From CAJBLF01 sp964613015 (GTDB lineage: Bacteria; Patescibacteriota; Gracilibacteria; Absconditabacterales; Absconditicoccaceae), in assembly GCA_964613015.1 (NCBI GenBank), contig CAZTFP010000005.1, positions 1-62,444 on the forward strand: DNA of 62,444 bases, given 5' to 3'. Of the stretch, positions 23,192 to 35,528 are shown piece by piece. The translations under genes were made by a program, and so were the position numbers. Each line of letters opens with the position of its first letter. Position 1 is the first letter of the stretch. The notes beneath the pieces were generated by a model, which ran no database searches, was not told where the DNA came from, and saw only the letters and a program-made list of their open reading frames with translations.

Positions 23192-24451
23192 TTATTTTCC
23201 GTAGGTACTTGTATTCCCTAGATTTTCTTCGATTCTCAATAACTGATTGTATTTACATATTCTATCGGTTCTACTTGCTGACCCCGTCTTGATAAATCCG
23301 GTATTTAAAGCTACTGCTAAATCAGCGATAAAGGTGTCTTCTGATTCTCATGATCTATGTGACATGATAGCATTCATACCGTGATGTTGTGCCATACGTA
23401 CACAATCAATCGTTTCTGATACTGATCAGATTTGATTTAATTTTATAAGAATTGCATTTGCCATATGCTGATCGATACCCATTTGTAATCTTTCCATATT
23501 TGTTACGAAAAGGTCATCTCCTACTAGCATAATTTTGTCATTCAATTCTTTGGTGATTTCTTTTCGTCCGTCAAAATCATCTTCTGCCATACCATCTTCG
23601 ATAGATATGATAGGATATTTTTCTACTCGACTTTTGTAGAGTTGTACAAGTTCAGGATGATCTAATGTTCTACCCTCTCCTTCGAGAACATACATACCGT
23701 CTTTGTAAAATTCTGATGCTGCACAATCGAGTGCTAATTTAATTTTCCCTGTATATCCTGCTTTTTCAATAGCTTGCATAATGACTTGTAAAGCTTCTTC
23801 GTTACTTCCAAGATTTGGTGCATATCCACCTTCGTCTCAAACGCCTGTATTGTATTTTTTATCTTTTAATATTTTTTTTAGATGATGAAATACTTCAGCT
23901 CACATTCTCAATCCTTCACGAAAATTTGGCGCTCCAACAGGTACAATCATAAATTCTTGGATATCTACGTTGTTGTCTGCATGAGATCATCCGTTCAAAA
24001 TATTCATCATAGGAAATGGTAATGTTGTACCTTCATTTTCTCCGATGTATTCATAAATCCATTTTCCCTCAGTTTTTGCACAGGCTACGACGAAAGCCAT
24101 AGATGCCCCTAGAATTGCGTTTGCTCACAGCTTTGATTTGTTCGCTGTACCATCAAGTTTCAAAAGTACTTCATCAAGCGCTCTATAATCAGCAAATGAT
24201 TTTCCTATAACTTCATCTTTGATGAATGTATTTACATTGTTTACTGCGGTGAGTGTCCCTTTCCCCAAATATCTTGATTCATCGTTGTCTCTGAGTTCTA
24301 ATGCTTCGTGGATACCTGTCGATGCTCCAGAAGGCACAATTGCTCTTCACATAATGCCATTATCTAGTGTTACTTCTACTTCTACTGTAGGATTTCCTCT
24401 AGAATCTAAGACTTCACGTCCATGAACATTTTTTATTGTATACATTTTCAT
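23192..24451 (-). CDS. eno: enolase
   Basis: 419 aa. Converts 2-phosphoglycerate to phosphoenolpyruvate. Signature parts present: REVLDSRGNPTVEVEV at the N-terminus, VPSGASTGIHEALELRD, GDEGGYAPNLGSNEEAL, the Mg2+ ligand segments SIEDGMAEDD and LVGDD, ILIKLNQIGSVSET with the catalytic Lys, and SHRSGE...DTFIADLAVA near the C-terminus. Glycines in GDEGG, NQIG and KLGANAILG are UGA-coded, which splits the gene under the standard code. Monocistronic. Confidence 0.97.
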
Positions 24452-24578
24452 TTTGGTAATAAAATAAAGCAGACTCGTATATATGGTTCAATTATTTTTT
24501 TTCAAGAAATAATAATGATTATTTCCCTATAAAAAATTGATTTGAGAAATCTGAACAAAATGATATACTATTTAGTAT

Positions 24579-24612
24579 GAAGCTTAAAGCATGAAGCATA
24601 AAGCTTAAAGCA
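24579..24612. repeat. short AT-rich tandem repeat (AAGCTTAAAGCATG type)
   Basis: Imperfect repeats of AAGCTTAAAGCAT / GAAGCATAAAG lie between enolase and the lectin-like gene. A related copy lies at 19730-19752 upstream of the YgjP stop. Confidence 0.6.
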
Positions 24613-24653
24613 TCTCTTATCAAGTATTATTTTTAATCCTTAATTATATTTTC

Positions 24654-25145
24654 ATGTCTACAACACTTCTTGATCCTGAAAATTTCAAAATACAGAGTAC
24701 TAGTTGGCAAGTCCAAGATTTTACGGGTCTCGTCAATGGCCAACATATTCCTATCAAAGTAAAGGTACATCCTGAATGAGATGTGCGAGAATACGTCAGT
24801 GGTGTCCCTACTGAATTTATTGGTCAACAATTCTTTACTTATAATGCTGCGATTAGAGAAACCCAAAATCTAGGAAAAAATCTTCCTGAGGATCAATCTG
24901 TTCTGGAAGCTATTGTCGCCACTATGCCAGGAGATACTGAGATGCAAAAATATAAAAATTATTTGGCAAAAGCTAGTGTAAAATTTTCGTGATGTTATTC
25001 ATCTTGATTACATGTGTTTGATGATATTTGACGTTGGTCGTATTACTGGCTTGCTGATGGCAATCGTGTGGCTATGAGTCATACCACATGGAATGTAGCA
25101 AGAAGAGATGAGGGTATGGGATATATGATTAGTCTGGATACGTAA
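24654..25145 (+). CDS. C-type-lectin-like variable-domain family protein
   Basis: 163 aa. Same architecture as the DGR target at 46825: a GDVREYVSG segment, an (I)GQQFFTYNAAIRE segment, then a C-terminal domain with DDIGRWSYYWLADGNRV and an aromatic end (GYMISLDT). The family resembles FISUMP/formylglycine-generating-enzyme-type C-type lectin folds, the usual scaffold of DGR variable proteins. No signal peptide. No TR in the window matches its C-terminus, so variation is not shown here. Convergent with the paralogue at 25188. Confidence 0.7.
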
Positions 25146-25187
25146 GTTTTTTTCAACAGAAATTTTAAAAGATTATTGTTTGTCTTC

Positions 25188-25829
25188 TTAATTGAATATT
25201 ACTATAGAACTACCAAACTCTGGATCTCTGTACTGTATTTCTGTGGGATTATGATCAAAGGTGTTTTTATCTATACCCATAGATGTCCCATCCTGTAATC
25301 GAACGTCTATCCAATCTCCAATACTATCAAACTCTTCATAATTAGGATCATATACTCCAGGAAATATCATATTTCCGTTTTTTTCGAAATATTTTTTCAC
25401 AAATTTCATGTGATCTTCTCATCTGAGTTGTGTTATTTTTTCTAGTGTGGGAAGTTTTTCTTTTATTCATAGGTTGATTATTGCTTTTCGATTGAATACT
25501 TGTTCTCCTATTAAGTGTTTTGGTATACTATTTGCTGGTTCATCGATATATTTTCGTACGAATGCATTTGCATTTTCTCCGACCACTTCTCATTTTAATG
25601 CTATAATTTGTTTTTCTTGACCATTGATTAGTGCTTTCACTGTTTCTTTTTTTCGTCAATTTTTAAGGAAAGATTCATCTATTTTATAGGTCAATTGTTG
25701 TGGTTTTGTTTTAAGTACTTCATACATATCACTGTTTCCAGGATGATTTCCATCATCAAAATGACCATCATAATCTTTTCGATCATCCGGTGTATGTGTT
25801 GTGTTAAAATTTTTAATTGTCATTTTCAT
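25188..25829 (-). CDS. C-type-lectin-like variable-domain family protein
   Basis: 213 aa with several UGA-Gly codons. Parallels the DGR target: VRKYIDEP...PKHLIGEQVFNRKAIINLGIKEKLPT, then FPGVYDPNYEEFDSIGDW and LQDG, ending PEFGSSIVIFN. The motif order VR.Y - GEQ.F - FPG - DG - EFG is shared with 46825-47718. Compared with the TR at 47980, differences involve all bases, so it is not a direct copy of that template. It is downstream of the 1667-aa gene on the same strand. Confidence 0.72.
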
Positions 25830-25899
25830 ACTATTTAAGACGTAAAAATACATTATTAATTGTACTTGAATTCTGTTTTTTGTCAAAAACAAAATATCT

Positions 25900-28800
25900 T
25901 TAATTGAGATACACTATTATTCATCAAGGGTTTGCTTCTCACGATGATCTTCCACCTATTCATCATCCAAATTCATAATATGATTCTCCTATTGGTTGGA
26001 CAGGAACATTTAGTGATAATTCTTTTATATGTTGTACGTTATAGTGTGTTCATGTCTCTTTTAGTTTAGTTTCGAGATATTCTGGTGATAGATTACAACT
26101 ATGCAGTGCTGTTTCACTGATTAATACTCCAATTGTTTTGTCATGGATTTTTTTTATTTTCTGCACTACTGCCAATGTGTTATTTATTAGTACATCTGGT
26201 GTTCTTTTACCATATACTTGTTCCATGACAAATACCAATCATTGGGTACTAGGCAATAAAGTAACTATTTCATCTGCATAACTTTGATCTGATTCCTTAT
26301 TATTGGTCGTTATAAAAAACCTATTGTTGGTACCAAAACTTAAATTAGTGTCATTGTTGCATTCTGGAGTCATACATCATAGACATGCTCTTATATTTTT
26401 TATGATAATATCAAAATTAGATGTCATCATGCTGTAAATATTCTCTCTTTTTCATTCTTGGATTTTTGTGAATAGATGTTCTATTTCTCTTAATCTATTT
26501 TTTAATGGTTCATTGTTTGATGTTTCGGTAGTTTTTTTGAATGTTATAAATAAATTTTCTGCTCTATCTTTGATGTCGTACAGATCCATAAGCTCTTTAT
26601 TAACTTTTTTCAAATATTCGTATGCTAAAAGTTTTTCTTCTTGTGTCAAAATAATCGTATCTTCATTGATTTTTGTCGTTAGTGATCTTACCTGTTCTAT
26701 TATTCCCATCATTCATGATGATTCAGAAAAATTTTCACCTAGTTTGTTAAAAATTTCTATTAATTGATTGTTTGGTATCCTTACATTTTCAAATTCTTTT
26801 ACCTCTCTTGCTAGTTCCATCTCTTTGATTTTTTTGACGAAATTGATAACTGGACTCACTCATTTCATTAGTTTCTGTAGGCTCTCGATATTGCCTCTGT
26901 CTAACTTTGTATTAAAATCATCTTCTAATTGTTTTATTACTTTTTTTTGTTCTTCTGATAATTGTTTCCCTTGGTATTTTAATAATAAAGAATTTCCAAG
27001 ATCTTCGTGTTGTATTAGATGTTTTTTTATTATTTTTTCTTTTTTTCCATAAAAATCATCTTCTAATAATGAATCAATATCTTTGTCGATATTGCTTATT
27101 CTATCTCATATATTTTCGGTGTTTCATCGTAAATTAGAAATCTCAGATTCTTGCATGATCTTCATAAAATCTTCTTTATTGTCGTTTTTGTAGTTTTTAA
27201 ATATATCTAATGATTGTCTTTTTTCCATATACTCATTTATTGTATTGTATTTTTCTTGGACCATAAACTCTTTGATGTCTATTTCCTTTCATTCTCTAAA
27301 ATCTCTTCGTTTATCGTTAATTTTTAATGCTAAGAAAAATCATAACACTGCTTCTTTGTCATTTGTTTTTCAAGCCATGTTCGCTAAATATAGGGAATGT
27401 CTTCTTATACTTTCTATCTTTTCTTCGTTGATTGTTTCTGGAATTTTTATGATTCAAAATCTATCTTTGAAAAATATTTTTATGTTGTCTGTCAGAATCT
27501 TTTTTTCTTCTTCTAGTACCTTTTTCTTGTCTTTGCTTTCTTTGATATTTTTTGTTAATGTTTTTATCTCACTATGTATAGCAATAAGTGTGTTTATTGA
27601 TTGTTTCCCGTTTCTTTCTTGTAACACTAATTCTGTATTATACAGTGGTAGTATATCGTTGTAAAAATATTTAAAGTTGATTGGTTCGAGATCTTCGATA
27701 ATTCATAAAACTTTATTATAGATTGATGGAGCTGATTTTAGGATGTTTTTTGAAATATAATAAAAATCGTTGAGATCCTCGTTGGATCGCTTTTTTTGTT
27801 TTTGGAGAAATTTTTTGATTCTTTCCTTAATGCTTGTTTTTGTTATGTCGAACGTTTCTTGTTTGTCTAGTGTTTTGTTGAGTTCATATATGAACTTAAC
27901 CAAATTTTCTATAAGTGGAAGATTAAGCGTTCATTTTTTGTTTATTATCTCTATACAAGCTATTTCCTTGTTGTTTAAAGCTGATTCTCATGAATCTAAT
28001 ATTTTGTTCAGGATGTCTTTCATTTTGTTATACACGAAATCTTTATTTTTTACGTTTTCTTGTTTGAATACTTCTTTTATGGATAATTCTATCTCTGGTG
28101 GAATCTCCTTGTGATCATTATCTCAATAATATTCTATTGCACTATACAGTGAAATGCTATCCATTCGATTCTCTTCGTCTATTGTTTCTGTGTTTTTTAT
28201 GTTTTCAAACGTTTTTTTTATATTTGGTGTATACTGTCATTTCAGGTCTATCAAACACACTCCTTCTTTTATTTTTTCTTTGTAAAAATCCAGACAATCT
28301 AACGCTTCCATCCTTTCACGACAGTTTTCTGTAAGAATTTTATTGAAATCTACTAGTTCCTCTAATCTCATGTTCGGGTATTTTTTTTTGAGTATTTCCA
28401 ATTCCTTTTTCTGAGTAAGAAACTCAATTATTAATGGCAACTCCTTTGTTGTTATTTCTGGATACTTTTCCATGACCCATTGTAAATCCTCTAGATCAGC
28501 ATGTTTTAATTTCTTTGTTTTTTCAAAAAAATCAATTTTTTCCTTGTTAGATGACTCTGTGTTGTTTGTAAACTCTTTGATGATTAATTGTAGATTTTCT
28601 ATTTTGTCCTCTTTCACATACTCTTTTGCTACATCCAAAAATCAAATCTTCTCCTGTCTAGATAATGAGAGATTCTTGTTTAAGAATTCTTTTCCTATAT
28701 CTTCTATTATTTCAAGTTTATCTTTCCATAAAATTTCTCTTATGATCTCAGATATTTCTCTCTGTTCTTCATCTTCTCTTGGATTATCTATAGCTCAGAA

Positions 28801-30903
28801 AAAGCACACATAAAAGCTTTTTATCTTTGATCGATTTTGAATTGTTTTGGTATATCAGTTGTTTCGATATGAGGTGTTTTCATCATATTTTTTTATGAGT
28901 CCTATTTTTTTTGCGAAATTCATGAATTTAAATCCGCTTGTGTTTTCTTCTTCGTAGAGGTCTTTTAGATGGTTCTTATGCACTTGTTCACCATCAACTC
29001 GTATATCTTCATCTATTTTATAATCCATAGCCAAATTTACAAAATTCAGATCTTTATTTACCAATAGAAAATCTAAAAATTCTGGGTCCTTCATCAACTC
29101 TTTTATCCTTCGATATTGATATATGTTTGATGTATATTCACCTGATTTATCATCTAATTCTGTAAAAAATCATATCTCTTTAGCTTTTTCATATGCTTCC
29201 TGATCTTTGAATCGTTCTTTTATGCCTCATCATAGTTTGTACGATGCATAATGATATTTTTCTATTCCTTCCACAATATTATATCATGTGTCTTCTTTCA
29301 TTTGTATCAACCATTGTATATATTCCAATGAATACTCTTCATAGAGCAAAACATCGATGGCATTCATATTTATTTTGTCAATGAAAAATGGTTTAACTGC
29401 GTCGATTTTTTGTATGAATTCTGTGTTTCCTCTGTCTATTTGTATTCTTATTTGTCTTATGGTTTCTGTTAAATCCATCAATTTTTCTATCTTGAAGTTT
29501 TCTTTGATGGATTTTTGCAGATCAGGATGTTTGTATAGATAATACAATCCCGAAATTTCTTTTGAATTACATTCTGTCGGACTAAATATGCTATTGTACA
29601 ATTCTTTGTTTTCTATCTCTATATTAAAATCTTTACATATATCCCTGATGTTTGGTATTTTGTTTTCTAATTGTTCTCCATTGTATTTTTTTATAATATT
29701 TTTTTCTTCTTCACTTTTTTCATGTGAATATTTTGTGGGAGATTCGCTCCTTTCGTACATATAGAAGAACATTTCTTTTATTAGGTCTGAGCAGTTTTCT
29801 ATTGTATCATTTATTTTGATGTCCATTTCTTGTATTCTTTTGTTTGTGTATCTATTCTGTCTCTTGATTAGACTTATTAGTGAGATCATCTCTCATAGTG
29901 AAATGTCATTTTTTTCTTTTATTTCTCAACTTTCTAATGTTTGTTTTATTTTTTCAGCCACAAAAAGAATATCTCATACGTCGATGATGTTTAGTTCTGA
30001 AATATAAAAAGGATCTAATAGAGTTTCTATATAATCATGATTTCGACTAAATTCTCAGAAAACTGTTTTGAGGGTTTCTGATATGATTGCTGCTGTTGTA
30101 AATGCATTTTCGATCTGCATCTTTTCTTCTTTATAATTTGTTTCTCAGTCCAATATGTTACAAATTGTTGATAATTCATATGGTCGAATATTGCCACTTA
30201 TCCTTTTGTATTGTTCGAAAAGGTATTTCTTCTCTTGAAAATATTTTATATCTTTCTCTTTTATTATCTTTTCCATTTTTTCTATATCGCTTTCGTCTTG
30301 TATCCTAATTCCCATATTGTAAAAATATCAAAAAATTTCCAAGTCTTTTTCTGAATCACATTTTTCTGCGATTATCAAAAGACATCATAATGGATTTCTG
30401 GATTCATATTCTTTGCTAGGTATTTCAAGAAGGTTTCTGCTTTCTGATGTTTTTATTTTTTCTATGAGAAATTCCAAATTTTTTATCTTTTGTGGTTCTT
30501 CGAGTAGCTTTTTATGTTCAATGATACTGCTTCTAATTTTTTCTTTGCAGAAATCATCATTGCGTAAAAAATATTCTCAGTTTTCGCAGATCGAAACTAA
30601 TTTTCCTATTATGTTTTCTATTTTTGCTTCGTTACGCAAGAATTCTTTATATTGCGAATATAATTCTTCTATATCTTTCAATTCTGTTCAATGTGGGTTT
30701 TTTTCTAAAATTTTTGCTAATTTTTCCTTAATGATTTTCTCATCGCTCCAACTTTCCTTATTTTTCTTCAATATGCTATATATCTCACTTTTTATTTCTC
30801 AATCAATTACAGAAAAATTCTCTTTATGTGAAAGAGATTTGAAAAATTCGTGTATTTGATTTTTCCCTAGTTCAATTTCTGATTTTCTAGTTGTTTTTAC
30901 CAT
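25900..30903 (-). CDS. giant uncharacterised protein (1667 aa)
   Basis: I checked every in-frame codon between ATG 30903 and TAA 25902 across the gaps between UGA codons and found no TAA or TAG in 1667 codons. Highly charged (Lys, Glu, Ile, Asn), almost entirely helical, no membrane segment or signal peptide seen. The last about 150 residues look more globular (QVYGKRTPDVLINNTLAVV, then LISETALHSC), and the end is Gly-rich (YYEFGGGIGGRSSGEANPGG). No family recognised. A strong promoter lies 32 bp upstream. A helical-repeat scaffold is a guess. Confidence 0.8.
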
Positions 30904-30934
30904 CAATTAGTTTCTATACACTAAATATACTACA

Positions 30935-30962
30935 ATTATATGTATTTTTTTTTATTTGTCAA
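30935..30962 (-). promoter_or_regulatory. promoter of the 1667-aa gene
   Basis: Perfect TTGACA (30957-30962) and perfect TATAAT (30935-30940) on the minus strand with a 16-bp spacer. Start of transcription near 30928, about 25 nt before the ATG. Confidence 0.78.
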
Positions 30963-31008
30963 AATTCTAATAGATATTCTTCTTACCGCCTATATTGTAT
31001 TTTTTTAA

Positions 31009-31269
31009 TAATGTTCATCAAATGGTCATCCAAAATTTGATGTAAATATACAAAGTGACAAAGGAAATACAGCCTTGATGATAGCAATAGAACATAGCCA
31101 TAAATGGCTCGTAGAAATGCTCTTGGCTCATCCGGGAATTGATATAGATATAAAAAATAAAGAGGGAAAAGACGCAATAGCGTGTATAAATTTGAACTAT
31201 TCTGGAGCTGAAAAAACCAAAAAAATGCTACAAAATCATAGAAAGCACAAGAATTTTTTACTTCCATAA
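31009..31269 (+). pseudogene. 5'-truncated ankyrin-repeat gene remnant
   Basis: An open frame after TAA 31006-31008 encodes ankyrin repeat sequence (FDVNIQSDKGNTALMIAIEH, then LVEMLLAHPGIDIDIKNKEGKDA), but an ATG appears only at 31078, in mid-repeat. It looks like the tail of a longer ankyrin gene. It is followed 9 bp later by an intact gene that also ends in an ankyrin repeat, suggesting an old duplication or truncation. Confidence 0.55.
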
Positions 31270-31278
31270 TATGCTATC

Positions 31279-31929
31279 ATGACAGACAAACTCAGTACAC
31301 CGAACGATATCACAGAAATAGCTCCTGACAAAGGAGATATTCTTGTCCAAAAAGAAACTGTTCAACAGGGTACAGTATCTTCTCTCGAGGAAGAATTATC
31401 TAAATCTCCTCTGACTCCTGATCAAAGAATCGATCAACTCACTGCTGAAGTTCGCAACTTAACGAATGGATTGAACCAGTTACTCGAACTCTCTAAAATT
31501 TTGATGAAAAATCAAATAGAGAGCTCAAGTGTACTGGTGCCATTTATTCAATTAACAACCAATAGTCTCCATGATATTGTCGAGACCCAGTCGCATGATA
31601 CCCAAATTTTAAATGTTTTGGCGCAATCAGAAAAAGATAGGGTTTTATCCAAAAATCTTATGTCACAACTTCAAAACTATAGTTTCTGAAACTATAAAGG
31701 CAAAGAATGCTTCTCTCTTCAACACAATATTCTTTCTCTTCAAAATATAAATGCAAGAGACTGATCTTGATATACATTACTAGAATATGCTGTTGAGATA
31801 GAAAATCAATCATTAGTATCATTCTTGTTGCAATTCCCAGAAATAGAGGTATCTAATTCAATCCTAGAGAATGCAAGTGGCTATATATCCAGACTATTAC
31901 AAAATCATCTATCAAACAAGAAAAAATAG
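31279..31929 (+). CDS. coiled-coil protein with C-terminal ankyrin repeat
   Basis: 216 aa. The N-terminal two-thirds is a helical, coiled-coil-like region (QRIDQLTAEVRNLTNGLNQL). The last about 60 residues form an ankyrin-like unit (INARDGSGYTLLEYAVEI, then SLVSFLLQFPEIEVS); two of its glycines are UGA-coded. Likely a protein-interaction module. Follows the truncated ankyrin remnant. Confidence 0.68.
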
Positions 31930-32004
31930 TGTTTACCCATTTACTATATCAAGAAATTGAATTTATTTTGATTCACTTGTCATACATTACCCTTCTTTTT
32001 TCTC

Positions 32005-32547
32005 TTATTTTTTTTCCAAAAAAGTTTTTAGCTTATTAAGTGCTATACGTCTCATACTTATCTTGTTTTTTTCTTCTTTTGCCATGGCGCCATATGGCTT
32101 ATCGTGTCACGCTGGTTGGAAGATGCCATCTCGTCAGAAATCTGTATGTACTGGTTCTACTATTGTCCCTTCAACAGTGCCCTCAAAAAATTCTATTTCA
32201 TCTGCGTTTTTTGCATAGCCAATCAAAACTGTCGCTCTGGCTTTATGGTTAGTATATTTCTTTACCAACTGGTAGAGTCCTTCATTTTTCATTTCATGAA
32301 GAAATCGTTTGATTAATGGTCATGGAAGTTTCCTTCACAGACAGTCGAAATAAAGTGAGGTATCTTCTATGAGTATTGGTCCTTTGTGGTGTTTTAGTGC
32401 TTCCTGTATCTTGTGTCTGATAATCTTATGAGGATCTATTTCTTGGAGCTCTGGAAGATCTATCTCTAATTGCTCCACATGTTCTTCTCCCAAAATATTT
32501 TGAAACTCTTTAAATTTGTTCTTATTGCCGGTTATAAAATAGAGCAT
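32005..32547 (-). CDS. rdgB: non-canonical purine NTP pyrophosphatase (RdgB/HAM1)
   Basis: 180 aa. Removes ITP, dITP and XTP from the nucleotide pool. TGNKNKFKEFQNIL at the N-terminus is the HAM1 substrate loop, followed by IEDTSLYFDCLGRKLPGPLIKRFL and a C-terminal HDKPYGAMAKEEKNKISMRR segment (basic SHR-like motif). Two UGA-Gly codons. Last gene of a run with YigZ and Sua5/YrdC on the same strand; 22 bp from the upstream gene. Confidence 0.9.
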
Positions 32548-32569
32548 GTACTTACTTACGAATTAAAAA

Positions 32570-33208
32570 TTATACTTTTATCTGCCCCTTTGAATGATCA
32601 AAGAGTTCTTTTTTAAATGTTTCGAGATATCAACTGTTGATGTATATCTCACATACAACGTCGATGTCATATTTTTCTTCTCCAATCTTCGCCGAATATT
32701 TGTTTGTAATGTTTCTTACGATAGGGACGAGATCAAACGCGTAATTAAATTTCAGTGTTTTTATAATCTCTGTCTCGATGATGTTGGCGTGCTCAATAAC
32801 TTCTTTTGCCGCTTGTCCATATGCTTGTATCAATCATCCAACGCCAAGTAATGTTCCACCAAAATATCTTGTAACGACTATGAGAACATTATGAAGATTA
32901 TGTTTTTCTATCATATTCATAATAGGTTTGCCTGCCGTACTTACTGGTTCTCCAGCATCAGAGACTTTATTATATTTGCATGTATATACTTCTGTACCAA
33001 ATATGTCATAATTCATCTGTACTTCACATCTATATGCATAACAGCTATGACTCGCATCAGCATATTTTTTTTCTATCTGATGTATATACTTCTCAGCCTC
33101 CTCTTTGTTTTCAATATGAAAAATGTTTCCTATAAATATCGATCATTTGATCTTGGGAATTTCATATTCACTATGCTCTTTGATTGTCTTATAAATTAGT
33201 TTAATCAT
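32570..33208 (-). CDS. YigZ/IMPACT family protein (UPF0029)
   Basis: 212 aa. DASHSCYAYRC, then SDAGEPVSTAGKPIMNMIEK and VVTRYFGGTLLGVGGLIQAY are the family hallmarks. The UPF0029 N-terminal domain is followed by a ferredoxin-like C-terminal domain. Members are linked to translation control (IMPACT/YIH1), but the bacterial role is unclear. Two UGA-Gly codons. Located between Sua5/YrdC and rdgB. Confidence 0.88.
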
Positions 33209-33241
33209 ACTTTCTAATTTTCATTTTTCAATTTCTAAAAA

Positions 33242-33772
33242 TTATCTTTCAATGATTTTGTTACTTACAAAATCTATCAAAACTGATGGTTTTCCTCATC
33301 CGATTCCGTCATCGATGATATAATCTACTTTACTTGCTATCTCTTCTGGAATATTTTTTATATCTATCACTACTGGTTCTCCAGCCATATTGCATGAGGT
33401 TGTGATAAATGCTATTCATAATTCTTTTACAAAATCTTGCATCGGATGTTTGATAATTCTTACTCCAGGTTTTTCATAACTAAAAATATATGTCACGCCA
33501 TGATATTTTTCTAATAATTCAAGGAGCTGGGACTTTGGATTTGGAACTTCATAATTTTTTTCTATTCGTTGGAAAGATGGAGCAATGATGGAAAACATTT
33601 TTTTTGTGTCTCTTGGTTTGATAGTAAATATTTTTTCTACATTTTCTGGTGTATATGTTCCGCCTATTCCATAGATGGTGTCTGTAGGATATACGAAAAT
33701 TTTTCCAGCTTTTGCTTCGTCGATATAAAAATCTTTCTGTTGGAGAAAATCTTCGAGGAGTATAATTTTCAT
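33242..33772 (-). CDS. tsaC: Sua5/YciO/YrdC threonylcarbamoyl-AMP synthase family
   Basis: 176 aa. KIFVYPTDTIYGIGG is the ATP/threonine-site signature (usual PTET/PTDT...G), with PGVRIIKHP and a SCNMAGEPV motif near the C-terminus. YrdC makes threonylcarbamoyl-AMP for t6A37 in ANN-decoding tRNAs. Short form without the Sua5 linker domain. UGA-Gly codons are present. First gene of a run with YigZ and rdgB. Confidence 0.88.
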
Positions 33773-33785
33773 ATAAAATTAATTT

Positions 33786-33818
33786 AAAGTGAAAAGTTAA
33801 AAGTGAAAAATGTCGGTA
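33786..33818. repeat. GTGAAAAGTTAAAA tandem unit ending TGTCGG
   Basis: Imperfect repeats of AAGTGAAAA followed by TGTCGG and a T-rich tract. A related block with the same tail lies at 38308-38345. Confidence 0.5.
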
Positions 33819-33877
33819 TTTTTTATATAACAAATTTTCCATCCCTGTTAGTTTTTATTTATTCACTTGTAGTTCTC

Positions 33878-34459
33878 TTATAAGTCTGTTTTTACACTGA
33901 CTTTAAATTCTGAGGTGATAAGTATGGTTACTATTCCGTGCAATAAAATCCATACTGGTGTAAGACTTACAAATTGAAATATATATGGGTTGTTTGCAAC
34001 CGTATTTGCTATGCTAGATATCGCGGTGATATTGATTCCATTTATCCCTAATATAGCTATCTGTAATGTTAGTATCATACTGATGACTGTGAGTGGTACA
34101 AAAATTATTTGCAACATTTTTTTCATTGCTTCATCAGTAGGTAATCAGATTTTTATTTTAGAGGTTTTATAAATCACCAAAAGAAAAATCACATAAATAA
34201 TCAATACGATGGTCATATTTCCGTTACTTAAAAAATTAGCTACCTTATCATAAGAAAATCCCATAAACCTTAGTTCTGGTGTTTTTTTCATTATTTCTAC
34301 TGCAAGATTTATGGATTGTCAGGCTGCTAGACAGATACTACTCAAAATATAATTTCCCAGAATCACTTTTATCATTTTTTCTATTCCGATGGTGAACGCA
34401 AAAATTGCTAATATTCCTACAAATATGACTATTGCATAAGTAATTAAGTTTTCCGTCAT
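33878..34459 (-). CDS. integral membrane protein, unknown
   Basis: 193 aa, very hydrophobic, about five membrane helices (for example ITYAIVIFVGILAIFAFTI, MTIVLIIYVIFLLVIYK, and the LQIAILGINGINITAISS region). No motif. Divergent from the downstream pilin-like gene; possibly linked to the type IV pilus genes by location. Confidence 0.7.
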
Positions 34460-34674
34460 AGACTATACTACTAAATAAAATTTGTCTCAGATTACTTCAG
34501 ATTTATCTAAATAAATACAATACATTATGATGTGATATGAAGTATAATCAATAAAAGAATTCTGGATGTATGTAATTTCGAGTCTATTTGTGGATTTCGT
34601 CCAGAATTATTTATTGAAAAAGTTCTTGGTATCTATACATTATAATTCATACCTTTATATATGTATCCAATTTG

Positions 34675-35391
34675 ATGGAGTTTTCAACCAAAAGATGACT
34701 TGCTTCAAGGAAATTAGGGTTTACTATACGAGAGATACTTATTATCATCGTTGTCGTTTCTATATGATTGTTATCTGTCGTTGTTGTCCTTACCGATGGA
34801 ATGAAATATGTCCAAAAAACTAGACAAAGAGTGATTGCACTCAATCTTGCAAGAGAATGAATGGAGGCAGTTTACCAAATCAGAGATACTAATCGAACGA
34901 GACGGGCTTGAGTCAAAGATGCTTGTTGGCTTAAAATCAATCCTTTAGTGGACGAATGAACTGAAGGGTGTTCTAATGATCTCCGATTTACTACAGGTTC
35001 TTATGTGCTTCAACGTTTGACTACTGGAGGACAAGGTTATTTTGTTCTTACTGGTCCCTTTTTGCCATGAATTAATTTGTCTGATGGTGTAGATAGTGGT
35101 GATTATACATTTTCTTTGTGCCAACAAAGTGGGTACTGGGATGCTTGTATGTGACAATTGTCTATGACAAGTGAAGGGAAATATTTTAGACAAATAGATG
35201 GATTGTGATTATATCAAAAAGATACTACCGATACGTGATGAACTTTGATTACGTGTACCTGATGAGTATCTCCTGGTTGTTGAACAAGTGATGCTAAGGA
35301 ATTTCGTTTTTGTAGTAAGGTGGAGTATGTGGGTGATAGTACTGGTGAAGTACAGCTTTGTGGTGTAATAACTAACTTTAAGGGGAAATAA
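34675..35391 (+). CDS. type IV pilin-like protein
   Basis: 238 aa. A short basic leader ends in KLG, followed by FTIREIL and a hydrophobic stretch (IIIVVVSIGLLSVVVVL): the class III signal cut by prepilin peptidase, G|FTxxE type. The rest is a helical stalk (QRVIALNLAREGMEAVYQIRD) and a Cys-containing globular part. A second pilus-type protein lies at 38413. The UGA-Gly codons in the leader and the hydrophobic stretch must be read as Gly. Confidence 0.8.
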
Positions 35392-35528
35392 AAAAATAAA
35401 TTAATGATTAAAGATTAAGGATTAAATATTAGAACAAATAAAATTCCTAAATTATTAATGATTGCCTAAGGTGATATTAATAAACAAAGTTCTTAATTGT
35501 TACTGTTTAGCATTATTGTCATTACGAT

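Noticed and set aside
23192..24451. Enolase, RelA, NrdA and others as pseudogenes broken by stop codons
   Set aside because: All breaks are UGA at glycine positions; code 25 restores full length.
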